DNA from: Lepeophtheirus salmonis
Lineage: Eukaryota; Arthropoda; Copepoda; Siphonostomatoida; Caligidae
Assembly (NCBI RefSeq): GCF_016086655.4
Contig: NC_052131.2
Coordinates: 37,139,705 to 37,203,704 of the forward strand
Reading direction: 5' to 3'
Length of the DNA: 64,000 bases
In this document: positions 1 to 11,570 of the stretch, in pieces
Layout of the letters: every line of letters starts with the position of its first letter
Position numbering within the stretch: position 1 is the stretch's first letter
Program-made: the position numbers and the translations under genes
Notes under the pieces: generated by a model
Told to the model about the DNA's origin: nothing
The model's database searches: none
What the model saw: only the letters and a program-made list of their open reading frames with translations

Positions 1-786
1 AAACCCCAAACTTCATACTCCAAATTTATCCTGTCTCTAATTTGAATAAATAAATCACTTTGTAAATAGCAAGATTGGCGTTTTCAGAAATGACTATGTA
101 GACAGGGGTTTATAATATTCAGATATGCATATGTGTAATTTATTGTATACATCTGTGTTTAAGAAATCTAGGCTTGAAACTCCCCTTCGACACTTTGTCA
201 GTTTTTTTTAAATAATAATTCAATCATTGTTAAGCTTTTTGTAAAAAATAAAAAAACCTACCTTGGACTTTGAGCTTACATTAATATCGCTCTTGGCTAA
301 GAAAATGACACTTTTTCCTTACGACATGCATCATGATTGATAATGATTTAGAAACTTTAGGGGATTAATACTTATGAACCATTATTTTATGTGATTTATT
401 ATGATCAATTTGTCAAGAAAGATAAATATTAATTACAAAAACTGTATTTTTTAAATTATAGTTCAAGAAAACAAAAAAATCAATAATCATTACCATGCAA
501 ACAGGGTTCAAAGGCCTTGCTTCTATATTGACATTCAATATTGTTCACATTGATGATATATGTATGTACAAAATTAATTAATAACTGTACATTTAGCATC
601 CATGAAATCCGTTATACCAAATAAATAAATAAAAATTGAGTAGTTGTAAATATATATTTATGGTCACGTGGTTTTTATAGCAATTCTTCCATTAAGGGGT
701 AATATTTTAAATCCCCCCCCCCAAAAAAAACGAGGGAAAAGTGGTGAACTCAACGCATATTTCAACTTAAAATCAAAATAGATAAA
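1..786. other. AT-rich non-coding DNA
   Basis: I see no coding region, RNA gene or recognisable mobile element here. There are homopolymer runs, including a C run near 713-722 followed by an A run. Confidence 0.5.
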
Positions 787-1400
787 GGGTGTACATAGGG
801 GGTGGACTGGAGGGACAATTAAGGACTTTTTTCATTTTACTTGAAAATTTAAAATTAGAAATTAAATTTTTCAAATAAATTAAATTTTCTGGGAATAGCT
901 AAGGATTTTTTATAATTTTTCTTCCAAAATTACATTTTCTGCAGACAGTTATAGATTTTTTAATATTTAAAAAATCTAATTTTTGAAAATAGCTATGGAT
1001 TGTCAGTTTTTTTTACAAAAAGTTTAATACTTAAAATTTAATATTTTAACTTTTTTCCAAAAAGTTAATTTTTTTGAGAATAACTATGGATTTAAAAAAA
1101 AAAATTCCAAAAAAAGTAATACATTTAACTTAATTTTAATGTTTGGAGTATAACTAAGGATTTTTGAAATTTTTTTACAAAAATTTAATATGTTGAGAAT
1201 AGCTATGGTTTTTTGATATTTTTTCCAAAATATTCAATATTAAAATATAATTTTTGATAGTAACTATGAATTTCTGATTTTTTTTAAGAAACAAATTAAT
1301 TTTTTGGGTATAGCTATGGATTTTTTCATTTTTTTTCCACCAAATTATATTCTTAAAATAGTAACTATGGATTTCTGATTTTTTTTAAATTTAAAAAATT
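787..1400. repeat. AT-rich array with left GGGTGTACATAGGGGG terminus
   Basis: The segment opens with GGGTGTACATAGGGGGTGG. It continues as a degenerate array in which AATAGCTATGGATTTTT-like units recur about every 50-70 bases, separated by T- and A-runs (for example near 895, 990, 1080, 1200, 1310 and 1360). The opening matches the ends of the elements at 22150, 25061, 25762 and 33950, so this is read as a copy of that family lacking a clear right end. Confidence 0.6.
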
Positions 1401-2199
1401 AAAATGGAGTAATGTAAATCTGTTTGTTTAAAGCATTTAATTTTGAAATAAAAAAAAACAAAAACATAGTTTTCCAACGTAAATGCTTATGAAATTATTA
1501 AACTAATGTTTTAAAACTAATGAATTTGGCATTAAAAAAAGTATTAACTGACGTCAAATAATTACACTCTATATTGAATTATAAGTCCCTTCGTTTCACT
1601 TATTATATTTAAATCTCACCAACAGTTTTATTACTTCCTTTCATTTGTCATGTTCTATATATTATTTCATTTCTTCTTACAGAGGATCATCGGAATATAA
1701 GAATGGGTATCATTGGATTTAAACGATACATTAGAGAAAAAAATACATTATTTAAAAGGATACTGAAAACGTTTTCATATTGGACCTTTATTAATGTAGG
1801 ATTTGTTCACCATTTCAAAAGGATTAAGTGAAAGGAAATATTTGCTCAATTGACCCAAGGAATTTTTATCTTAAATGTTTTGTGATTAAATTATAAACAG
1901 AATATTAAAATTAATATTTTCGATTAAAATAAATACATATCCATCTCTTGTGTGTTTATTCTATAAACTTAATCTCATGTATATTTAATTTCCTAGAAAC
2001 AATGGATTTAACTTGGTAGACAAATTACTGATTCTACAGATAAAAATAAATATTTTTTTCTTTGATCAGATTTCATTTTTCCTTGCAGTGAATATAGTAC
2101 ATTTAAATTTTGCAAAATGGCAAGTACTATTTCAAACCCTGAATATAACTTCTTTTTTTTTGTCTTATTTATCCAGAAAGTTATGATATTTGAAAAATT
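1401..2199. other. non-coding, nothing recognised
   Basis: AT-rich sequence without a convincing ORF, structured repeat or RNA gene. Confidence 0.45.
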
Positions 2200-3200
2200 A
2201 TTTAAAAAAAGGTTTTAATATCCCCTTTGGCTTCAATAATGCACTCAAATAGACCTCAGAAACGGAAGCAACAGGTCTTGTTCGCAGTTTCCTTTTGTAG
2301 ATTCCGGAAATCCTCCTGGATATTGGAAATTAACTCGGATTTTGTGTAGCAGGAGGATCGGGTGATGTGTTGCTCAACTGTACCCCGAAAAAATAAACCC
2401 ATGGGGTTGAATTAAAGTGAGCTTGGAGGCAAAAAACTGGTTCTAACCAAGTTTAATTGAAATACAAGGTTAGTCCATTATGTAATCGGGGTCCCTAAAA
2501 TTTTCAATTAATGTACCGTACCGATTCCTGGGCAAGACAGACAAATTTTGACGCCATAAAGAAACACAATGGTATATTAGCACCATATAATAATAGAAAT
2601 TATATGATTAATAGTAATAGTATTTACTCTCTTTGACGTCATTATTAAAAAGCGTGGTGGAAGTCAAACATCAGTGGGAAAAGCGTAATGGCATAACCTT
2701 GTATTTCTATTACCATTGGCTCAAATAAAGTTAAAAAAAAATCTTTCAATGAGGACAACGTTTTCTTTGCTTTTTAGCCTGGATCAGAGTCTTGTTGCTA
2801 CAATCAATGGACTCTTAGCAACCTTTCAGAAATAGTTGTGATCCTTGGTAATGCTCCTCATCGATTTGGATGGCTTGTTATCGACTATTTATTGCAAAAT
2901 TGCAATGCCATCCTGATTCCTCTTGCAGTTTGGCATCATTTTGTGATCATCACACATTGCTGATGATTCAAAATCCCCTTCAGGCTCTTTCAGTTCCTTG
3001 CAGATTCTCTAGACGAAGGACTTGCCAAGGTTTTGTGAAATTTGCAATGTCTATATTGTTTTATCCGGTGCGGATCCCAACAAAAGCACACTACCTTTTT
3101 CAACATTCTGGAACAAATACTTTATTTCTCGATACGATTTTTTTAACTGACGCAAAGCACTTCTGTGAATTTCATTAAATTCAATTTTGAAAAATGTCAA
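2200..3200 (-). pseudogene. Tc1/mariner transposase relic (minus strand)
   Basis: Reading the minus strand from about 2420 to 2210 gives a degraded transposase C-terminus: FNPMGLFFRGTVEQH, in the place of the usual PDLNPxDxxxWG block, then a helical tail with FRNLQKETANKTCC and a final IIEAKGD, a normal ending for this superfamily. Higher on the same strand (about 2850-2740) there is LKSKENVVL, resembling the stretch just before the first catalytic aspartate. Frames are shifted and stops interrupt it, so it cannot be functional. The element ends were not found. The N-terminal third (2900-3200) is the least certain part. Confidence 0.5.
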
Positions 3201-3680
3201 GTACTACATATTTTGAATTCTGAAAATATTTTAATTTGTCTCATTTATGCACAAAGTTATGATATGTGATATCTGGGATTTGATGTTTTAGCCATATAAG
3301 GTGATTGTAATTTAAATATACATCAGCCCTATCAACAGGGGCGTACTGCAACCCTCCCTTAAATTTGAGAAATGTTTATTGTTGCTTTTTTTTAAATTAT
3401 CAGTTTGTTATTTCTAAAAAATGTAATCCTTCGTACACTCTGATTAATGGTGAGTCATTCATACTCAATGCTCTCAAAAAAGCTTCAAAACTATTATTGA
3501 CTATTACTGATAACATATTATATAACTTTTTGTGTCTACTTAAGTCGAGTTGATAAATTAGAAAAGGATAAAAAAATAAGTAGTACTCGCTGTCCATTTA
3601 TCATTCCGAATTTTTACTTTATTTCTATGTACTTCTGAGCGAATATTTTTGGATCACTGTGAGATTGTACAAAAATCTGA

Positions 3681-4498
3681 TATGTTCCAAGTGTCCCATT
3701 AACATCTAAGCACTAAATTTTAATATTTAACAAGATGTAAGTTACTAATTAACCATAGAATTTCAACCAAATCAATGCTAAAAAATGCGTGTGCGTTTGT
3801 GAGATCTCTTAATCATTAATGTAGCATCCCTTAGCGACAATGATGGCTTGTAGGCAGCGGCGGAAGGCCTGACATCCTCTGCAGGTGTAGTTCTCTGTCA
3901 TGGTGTTCTATTGCTGTCCATAAGTGGCTTTGAGGACCTCAGTGTTTGGATGACGAACACTGCAGGCCTTCACAATGTACACAAAAGGTGTAGGAGAGGG
4001 GGTTGGCATGAATGCTGTAGAGGACCAAAAGTGTCCAAAAAGAGTTCAAAAGAATAATTCAAAAGAGCTGGTGTCAAAAGTGACCTCCCCACCCTCAAAA
4101 GGCTCTCCTCCCCCCTTGTCTGATAGCTTTCTGGACACTTTCTGGGTGTGAAATCCCAAGATCTGTTCCATGGGCCCTCATTTACTTTAGTGGATAGGCG
4201 TGGGCTCTTTTCTTTAAGTCCTCCGGGTCCTTGGCCTTCTTGACAGAGCCCGCCATCCCGGACTATAACGTTATAGTCCTGGAGACGACCCAACTCTTGG
4301 AGTACGCCAATGGAAATTCGTTGATTACTTTCAAGTGTAATTTTCTCGACTTGTACGTAAGCTAGAGAGCTGAGGTTTATTTCTTTTGTAGCTAATTGTT
4401 TATCCTTTAATATATCGAGATATGAATTAATTTCAATCACTCAACCTGAACTAATCATTGAATTAGAAAGTAATTAGATTTCAATGGACCACTAAGTA
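3681..4498 (-). mobile_element. non-autonomous Tc1/mariner element, family 1 copy A
   Basis: The element is bounded by imperfect terminal inverted repeats. The left one contains GTGTCCCATTAACATCTAAG. The right one reads, reverse-complemented, GTGGTCCATTGAAATCTAAT. TA dinucleotides sit at both edges. On the minus strand a 156-codon ORF (4440-3970) begins with the DNA-binding N-terminus (LAYVQVEKITLESNQRISI) and then runs out of frame. At the far end the C-terminal tail FRRCLQAIIVAKGCYIND is readable. The catalytic centre between them is missing, so this is an internally deleted copy of a larger transposon. Copies B to G in this window share the ends. Confidence 0.75.
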
Positions 4499-5706
4499 TC
4501 TGGTCTGTCTCCTCAGAGATTAGAAGAACTTCATAATAATTTGTGATGGATTTTAAAATACTTATGAACATAATTTAAGTGGTAAAAATCAAGCTGATTC
4601 AATTTTTTTAAATTTGAAAATCGATTCACTTTTTGAGTCGAGTCCAACCGACTCAATATTTTTTCAAATCGACACAGCCCTACATGAATCATAATCAAAT
4701 ATAATACGATTAAATTACTTCAACAAAATTTTCCCAAAACCAAACTATGATACAATATGATTACATATTTAGACTCTGTGAGTTATAACTCCATTTTTTA
4801 TTGAACATTTTGTTACGTGTTTAAATCAGAAATTATTTTTTATTATTTGACCAGTATTTTCAAAAGTATAGAAATTTATTTCCTCAAAAATTATTATTTG
4901 CAATTTAATTGATAGATAATTGTGCAGGTAAATATGTTAAATCTGTATAACAGGGTTACTTGTCATAGAAAAAAAGGTTATGTTAGCATGAGAAAATGCT
5001 ACTTACCCCCCCTGTTCTGCCTTAGATGGCAAAAAATATCCTAAACTTTAACCACCCAATAAACATATATGACAATTAAGAAATATTCCAAAATATCAGA
5101 AAAATACGGTTAGAAAATGGGGCTATGTGTATATACTAGGATGCATTATTACACCTCATTTATGAAAAGTTTATATTCCGGCAAACATTAGTACATATTT
5201 TCTTCCTAACTCGTTCATCTTTCCCAATAATTCGTTCATTTTTGAGCTAAAAAAACAACACGTGTTGCATACAATAAAAGGTTCGTTTGAAAACTCCATG
5301 CAAAGTCCGAGATATGACACTACTTGTGAGTATCGAGATTATGTTTGGCTAGTAGCATCTCTTGGAAGAACACACACCAACTTTCTTTCAGTTTTGCATT
5401 CGTTGGAATGGAAAATGTTATATTATAAACTGAAATGTTTTTTAACTGATTAATCATGATAGTACAGATAAAAGAGATGTCCGTAAGAATATGTTTAATT
5501 GAAGATAAAAATGGAGCTGTGAATCGTTTAGTGAAAGATTTTATTTGCTAAAAGATGTTTTACATAAGAGTGCTCCAAAAAAATAAAATAAAAATTATGG
5601 GAATAATTCCTAATTCAAATTAGGAATTAGGTTTTTATTCAACCTCATGAAAAGAAAGAAGGAAAAGTTAATGCCAAATATAAATGAAATAAAAAATAAT
5701 ATTCAA
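4499..5706. other. non-coding; possible decayed inverted-repeat element at 4600-4690
   Basis: Around 4630-4685 GAGTCGAGTCC and CGACTC face each other, and the segment ends in AAATCGACACAGCCCTAC, which resembles the GTTGTGTCGG-type end used by elements at 23483 and 28801. No genes are supported; the 63-codon ORF at 5262 has no coding signature. Confidence 0.3.
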
Positions 5707-6418
5707 TACCGGGTATTTTAGAGACTTGAAACTCACACATTTGGGAAGAAAAAAGAAAATAGCCTGTCATTCCTAGAAAACACAACAAAAAAAAATCTTT
5801 ATAAATATTTATCCTGAAACATAGACAATATCAAATGGATTTTACTAATCCACCCCTATTAGCCTCACAGATGACGACAAGCCTCCCTCTTGCGAAAAGA
5901 GTTGGAAGTATTGCGAGTGAATTTCGAGTCCATAGCAGCCCATTCATCGTCGACAGAGGCCTCCATGCCTTTAACGTTTAGGCAACGGATGCTACAGGCC
6001 CTCCTCTTGATGTACGACCAGAAATAAAAGTCGAGAGGATTGACATCTGGATTGTACGGCGGCCACATTCTCTTGTTCCAGAAGCCAATGTCCTTTGCTA
6101 AGAAGGTCTAAGTAATTTTCGTTGAAAGACGATGATGTCGTGGCGTAAATTTGACTTGACCCAGGAGAGCAGGTTTGACCTTAAACCATATATGTACATA
6201 ACTGCTGTGAGCCTGCTACCCTCCAGGAACCAGATTAGGGGCGTCCTTGAGGGCATCCACATTAATGGTAGGATTATTTTTTTTCCAGAGCCCTCCCTCC
6301 TCTCTATGGTCTCGTTGTAGTTGGGACTCTTCTTAATGGCCTGACACCATAGGCAAAATTTGTTTGAATAGATATAATTAAAATAAATTAAGTCAACTCT
6401 AAATGTGGTATATTTCAA
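5707..6418 (-). mobile_element. Tc1/mariner element, family 2 copy A, degenerate transposase
   Basis: The left terminus (TACCGGGTATTTTAGAGACT, then ACACATTTGGGAAG) matches the end at 54813. On the minus strand the transposase C-terminus is readable at 6068-5865: WPPYNPDVNPLDFYFW, carrying the DxNPxD signature, followed by the helical tail WAAMDSKFTRNTSNSFRKR. The catalytic-domain part upstream (6418-6098) is in other frames: GSRLTAVMYIYGL, then the WVKSNLRHDIIVFQ stretch that normally precedes the QQDGA catalytic motif. Frameshifts make it a pseudogene. The right terminus is not recognisable. Confidence 0.75.
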
Positions 6419-7099
6419 TGTTTATTTTTTTTTTTTTTTTGTATTAAGAAATATAATTAAGTTGTTCTTTACATACAGTTTTTAGCGATTTGTCTCAGCT
6501 TAGGAAAATACAATATTTGATTAGTAGACGTAGGAATACATTTGGTTGGTGATGAGTTTCACAGACTATCCCAGACAAACCAATTGCTACAATAAAGTCA
6601 GATGAAGGGAACTGATTAGTGAGAGACTCCCAAATGAAACATAAAATAACATCTAGAGTTCCAGGATACATATACTTAACTACATTAAACAGTTAAAGCA
6701 TGGCATGTTACATGTAATATAAATAGTCGAATCAAGACAGTATAGTAATATATGAGAGGTTATGTGATATAAAAGTGAATAGTATATCAAGACGTACCGA
6801 AAATAATAATCTCTGATCTATGATTTATTCCATGGTTTCCACAACACAAACATGAGATAATAAGGACTCTGGACATTAAAGGTGGCTCTACATATATAGC
6901 AGTAAATCCCTCATAACATATTTATTTTATTTTTGTTCAATATAATTAAGTTTAATTTTTAAAAACTAGCAGTAAAATCATGAAATTTGTACTAAAAAAA
7001 AATGTATCGCAGTTATTTCCATAAAAAAAAGTTATTAGTTATGTTCAAAAAATAAGAAAATTTAAAAAATTATGAATCAACCCGACCCACGGGTTCAAA
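6419..7099. other. non-coding, poly-T tract at start
   Basis: A run of about 20 T follows immediately after the family 2 element. Nothing else is recognised. Confidence 0.4.
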
Positions 7100-7536
7100 G
7101 TTAACCTTACTTATCGATACTTAAAACGGATAGTTATTTTGTAGTCCTTTTCTTACGTTTACTCCGTAAATTTTGAGCCATGGAAAAAGAAGCAGGAATC
7201 ATTTTTCTCTGTCTGAAAAAAGTTTGTCTCAAGTTTATCAATAAATAAAGCTTTCGAATGAGGGATCTGAAGGATAACAATCTCTGATAATAGCCGATGG
7301 GTTATACTTCAGGATTGAAGTAAGTAGGCTCTTGGTGTTCTCAGATATGGAGGATTCTTCGTTGGCTTATTCTATCGTGATTTATATATTATAATATTAT
7401 TATTTATATTATATAGTTAATATGTTCTATTTTATGTTTGATGTTCGTCACATTTACTTATTAGAATATATTCAGTCTTTGTCCTACACTCTAACTTATT
7501 ACAACAGCATCCTACCAACTCCCAATATCCCATAAT
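7100..7536 (+). repeat. presumed 5' LTR/leader of the Gypsy element
   Basis: This region lies directly 5' of a primer-binding site and should hold the 5' LTR. I cannot define its start, and no matching copy is visible downstream of the element, so the assignment rests on position only. Confidence 0.3.
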
Positions 7537-7548
7537 TGGTAGCAGCGG
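7537..7548 (+). other. retrotransposon primer-binding site, initiator Met tRNA type
   Basis: TGGTAGCAGCGG matches the complement of the 3' end of animal initiator tRNA-Met (TGGTAGCAGAGG) at 11 of 12 positions. It sits about 850 bases before the Gypsy protease motif, as expected for the reverse-transcription primer site. Confidence 0.5.
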
Positions 7549-7549
7549 T

Positions 7550-9566
7550 GAACATGGAGAAAATACCGGAAGACGATTCTTTATAGGGAGTATCAATTAA
7601 GGGACGCTCATTTGAGCCAAAAGATTCTTCAATTTTTTTTTTTTTTTAAAGTAATGGAGAGTCAATTTTCCACTCAGGAAATCACTGGACTATATTAAGT
7701 TTATTTACATACTTAGTGGTCTCCCTACGTCAGTATTATCTAGGGTTAGTAAGCCCATCGCATAGAAAAAATCATATCAGAACCTTAAGAAGGCAATGGT
7801 TTCAATAGATGTCTCAATTATTTGAGGAAATCATTGAACAGCGGTTACTTATCGGTGTCCATCAATTTTCCTACAACAGTTAATGGAGACTACAAAAAAG
7901 ATTGTCGTCCCGGACGAGACTGTTCGCCACTGGGTATTGCTCCCAAGACATGACATCCGTCCCCGTATCCAGAAACAAGAACAGTCTCGTAGAATTGGGA
8001 AAATTAGCTGATCTAATCAGTGAAATAATAAAAATTGACCCAGTAAATTTATCTTTTGTCTGTCATAAAGATAATGAGAATCCCCGGTAAGAGTCTTAGA
8101 TTATCTCCGTTTTTTCTATCGCAGAAGCAAGGGTTTACAGGGCCCATATTTTATATGGGGACAGAGAAGGAGTTGTAGACTTTGGTATATTTTATCTCAC
8201 AAGAAAAGCTTAGTCATTGAACCGTTCTCTCGAAGTGCATCACCCTATCAAAAATACTTCAACTCATCCTCTCGTCCTTCCTGCTCTAAAATGCTCCTCA
8301 AGGAATCAGAAAAGTGAGTCGGCAAATATTTGCTGTGACTACAGGTTTGTCATTATTGAAGATTTTCGCTAAATTCGGTAACAACAAAACATCATCATCA
8401 GTACTCATTGATACCGGAGCATCGGTATCTATCGTTTCGATTTTGTAGATAAATATATCATTAATTAATCCTTCTTCTCTAATTTTATCAGGAGCAAATA
8501 ACGCTCCTATACGAGTAGTCGGAGAAATTAAAACTCGGCCGTCTCTGTTAGAAGAAGTTATTCCTGGACATTTGTCGTGGTAGATATTTGTGATGCAATT
8601 ATTGGAATGGAATTTCTACGCAATCACAAACCCAAAGTTCCAGAGAATACGCATAATTACACAAATACAGGTGATGCATCTTCGAGCGCCTTCGAAATTG
8701 AAAGACTTTGGGCCGCAAAAATGGAAGATTGCCCGAAAACTTTGGATAATTTACTGGAGTTGGAAATTATTCGACCATCAAAATCCCCATGGGCAGCTCC
8801 TATCCATTTCATACCCAAGAAATTATCAGAAGAATGGACAATGGTGGGGATTATGGGTTGTTGAATTCAAAAACAGTTCCAGACAATTATCCTCTTCCAA
8901 GACTTACAATTCCTTCTCAACAATTCAAAGATTTATACAATGCTTACTTTAACATCCCCGTAAATGAACAATACAAGCCTAAAACTGTTATTATCACCCC
9001 TTTTGGGCTATCCGAATACAATTTTATGCCTTTTAGAATACGTAATACTGGCGTCTCGTTTTAGAGATTCATGAGCCAGATTTTGGGAAGATTATCCCAA
9101 AAAGTTCAATGACGTTCTAAGAAGATATTCTACTTACGACCGAGAACTATTATCTGTATATTTGGCTGTACTTCGTTTCAATCCACTAATTGAAGGTCAA
9201 ATGGTTACTCTTTTTACAGAAATATACATTTCGAATCCACATTTGAATCAAATAAAGAACCAAAATCTCTACGTCAGCCAAGATATCATAGCCTTTTGAT
9301 GGAATTTATTCAAGATGTACAATACAACATTCGTGAAAGAGATAACATAGTTGCTGACTATCTATCTCGACCAGTGAACTATGTATACTATTGTAGCTGA
9401 CCTCCCTAAAATATTTCATGAACAAAAATCTGCAATAGAAGATGACGATAATTTCAAAGAATATTTCATTACCAATAGTGAAAACTTCAATAGAGTTAAC
9501 TTGTCTCAAGGACTGGAACTCATCGGTGAAAAATTCAAACCTGATATAATGTTATCTTATTATTAA
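7550..9566 (+). mobile_element. Ty3/Gypsy retrotransposon remnant, internally deleted
   Basis: The order is typical of a Gypsy pol gene, spread over several frames. The aspartic protease motif LIDTGASVSIV is at 8404, and the following DAIIGMEFL is at about 8590. Reverse transcriptase follows: LELEIIRPSKSPWAAPIHF (about 8757-8815), then PDNYPLPR, IPVNEQYKPKTVIITPFG and FMPF (about 8880-9030). RNase H follows as YSTYDRELLSVYLAVLRF (about 9128) and ends with RERDNIVADYLSRP (about 9330-9380). The reverse transcriptase part holding the YxDD active site is absent: sequence jumps from RFMSQILG to the RNase H region. No integrase is recognised. Stops and at least two frame changes confirm it is dead. 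The gag part (7550-8390) is too eroded to assign. Confidence 0.85.
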
Positions 9567-9570
9567 TAAT

Positions 9571-10702
9571 TCATTATGTTAGTAACTAACTGTACTCCCA
9601 AATAATAATATAATCACGAGTCACCACTGCTGTTATCAAGTTCTTTTCTTTATGGTTCTATTTCGAATATCCTTTGTCACACAACATCATTTTCATCTTC
9701 AGAAAACGCTCTTACAAAGAATAAAACTAATAAATATGCCCTTTCATGAAAAAATTTGCATTAATTAACGTCAAAATAAGTTACAACTCCTTTTTAATCT
9801 GCTACTGATGTGTCCTAGTGGTACTTACTTAGAAAAAAAGAATATACAAAATGTCCTTTTTCTTAGACCTCTTGAGAAAGTGACAGACCCAGGAATTAAA
9901 ATCAACGACAATAACAAAAATACCACCGCATTCAAATAGGGTTTCCCTTTCTAGAAGCTTTTCATAAATCATAAAGATATTCCATATTACTTTATTCATA
10001 ATATATTTTTTATTGAATTTACGTGAATTATATAATAACGTGAAGTACAAAACATGATACTTATTATTTTATTGTTATTTCTGAGTACAAAATCCTCATG
10101 GAGAATTCATATTATCCGTTTTAATGACTTGATTTTTTTTCAACCTCCTTCTAAAATAACATGAAATGAAGATTTTTAAAAATAAATTAGTTATGAACAT
10201 AGAAATTAAAATTACAATATGAATAAACGATTTAGATCTAAATATGAACTGATCAACTACTTATTATACAAGGAAGAAAAAATAAATAAGACACCTAAGC
10301 TCTTTCCTAGTTCTGATTGACACTCTGTGTCGACTCCCTTCTATACTATAAAAGCTCAATATTCTAATTTTATTGAGTCTTGAACGTGTTCAGTGTTCAA
10401 ACTTATAAAAATGGTGTCATTGTTTTCTCCAGAAAAAGTAGGAGTAGATACAACTGTCTAATCAGTGCCTTGACCAGATCTATATCCAAGAACGGGCACT
10501 CCAAATTCTAGGAGGGGCCTAGGGTGTGAACTTTTCTGGTTAACTAGCATGAAATTTTTACTTATTTTTACAATAACAAAATTTGAATTTGTTATTTTAG
10601 AAAAGAAATTTTAAAATATTTATGTTATTATTACAGCACTCAGTAATCTGGAGGGCACATTTAAAAATTGTCGTTTGTTTAGAAAATCATTTTAAAATTT
10701 GT
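9571..10702. other. non-coding, nothing recognised
   Basis: AT-rich sequence. Short ORFs here (for example 9829-10050 minus) have no coding signature. Confidence 0.4.
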
Positions 10703-10951
10703 TCAAAGTTCTACAGTTTGATTAGAATAAAGTTGATAGTTCAGTTGGTGGGGACACAAGGGACGCTTAGGGCGGGAACGACACCCTAATGTCCCTCTGT
10801 AGTTACGAGACTGTTTCTGATTAGTATGTTTTTGTAGCATATCTGGTATATTGTTATCTAATTTATCCTTTCTGCCTCTACAAGTGAATAAAATTGACAA
10901 CAGAACAATTGATCCCAGCAAAACTATCAGTAATAGTATAACATTGTTCAT
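10703..10951 (-). CDS. hypothetical small membrane protein, 82 aa
   Basis: I do not recognise this protein. It starts at a true ATG (10951). Residues 4-22 form an uninterrupted hydrophobic segment (VILLLIVLLGSIVLLSILF), followed by a basic, polar tail (TCRGRKDK, then CRSRPKRPLCPH). That shape fits a signal anchor or a single membrane span with the tail outside the bilayer. The ORF lies 0.3 kb downstream of another small hydrophobic ORF on the same strand, and both lie 3' of PSMA2. It could equally be a chance ORF, since a hydrophobic start is easy to get in T-rich sequence. A possible splice acceptor (CTTGTAG) falls inside it. Confidence 0.25.
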   Translation of the reverse strand: MNNVILLLIVLLGSIVLLSILFTCRGRKDKLDNNIPDMLQKHTNQKQSRNYRGTLGCRSRPKRPLCPHQLNYQLYSNQTVEL

Positions 10952-11216
10952 AATTTAAAAAAAAAATGTAATTCGGAATTCATTAGCTACTTTGTATTAA
11001 TCAACATTAAGAATGAATAACTTTCCTAAGTGAAGAATTGTGATCTAAGAGGTGTACGTTGAAGGAATATGGATATGACTATGGGGTAGTACGCTTATAA
11101 GCAGATGTGACTACAATGGGAAGAACACTTCAGACACCTCAAACTCAAATTTAGACATTTATTTTGCTTCATAGTACTATTAGATAAGGTCAGACTTAGG
11201 AAAGAGGCATCAAAAA

Positions 11217-11366
11217 TTATCTTACCATTTTAATGAGTTGGTTTACGATTTCTGCTTTATTTTTTCTGATAATAACGAATCTTTGGTGATGATAGCAGGG
11301 CTCGATACATGATAAGGATAGAAAAATAAGTAATAAAATTAAATGTAGATTAAGGATCAACTTCAT
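11217..11366 (-). CDS. hypothetical small secreted peptide, 49 aa or first exon
   Basis: The start is the ATG at 11366, in good context (CAAAATGAAG). Residues 1-18 look like a signal peptide (MKLILNLHLILLLIFLSL), with SCIEPC just after a plausible cleavage site and then a basic segment (RFVIIRKNK). The last codons are ATG GTA AGA TAA, so the stop overlaps a strong splice donor (ATG|GTAAGA at 11226/11225). The segment may therefore be exon 1 of a gene continuing to lower coordinates. An acceptor-like TTCTTCCCATTGTAG lies about 100 bases downstream, but no second exon can be proved. No family is recognised. Confidence 0.3.
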   Translation of the reverse strand: MKLILNLHLILLLIFLSLSCIEPCYHHQRFVIIRKNKAEIVNQLIKMVR

Positions 11367-11570
11367 TTTGAAAGGCCTTCTACCCTCAACGAGACAAAAT
11401 AAAATGAATGTCCACAGTGTAAATAATTTGATACTATTATGCAAAAAAAACAAAACAATAAAATATTATGAATGATGGCAATATTTGGGAGTAGCCTTAT
11501 GCGCTATGTTGTTAAAAAGAATTTATATTATACTCAAACATTATTGATACAATCGACATAGAAGGATATT

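Noticed and set aside
787..1400. CRISPR-like repeat arrangement
   Set aside because: Units are degenerate, low complexity and unevenly spaced, in a eukaryotic genome; not a CRISPR array.
7100..9740. matching LTR pair around the Gypsy element
   Set aside because: I compared the regions before 7537 and after 9566 by eye and found no direct repeat.
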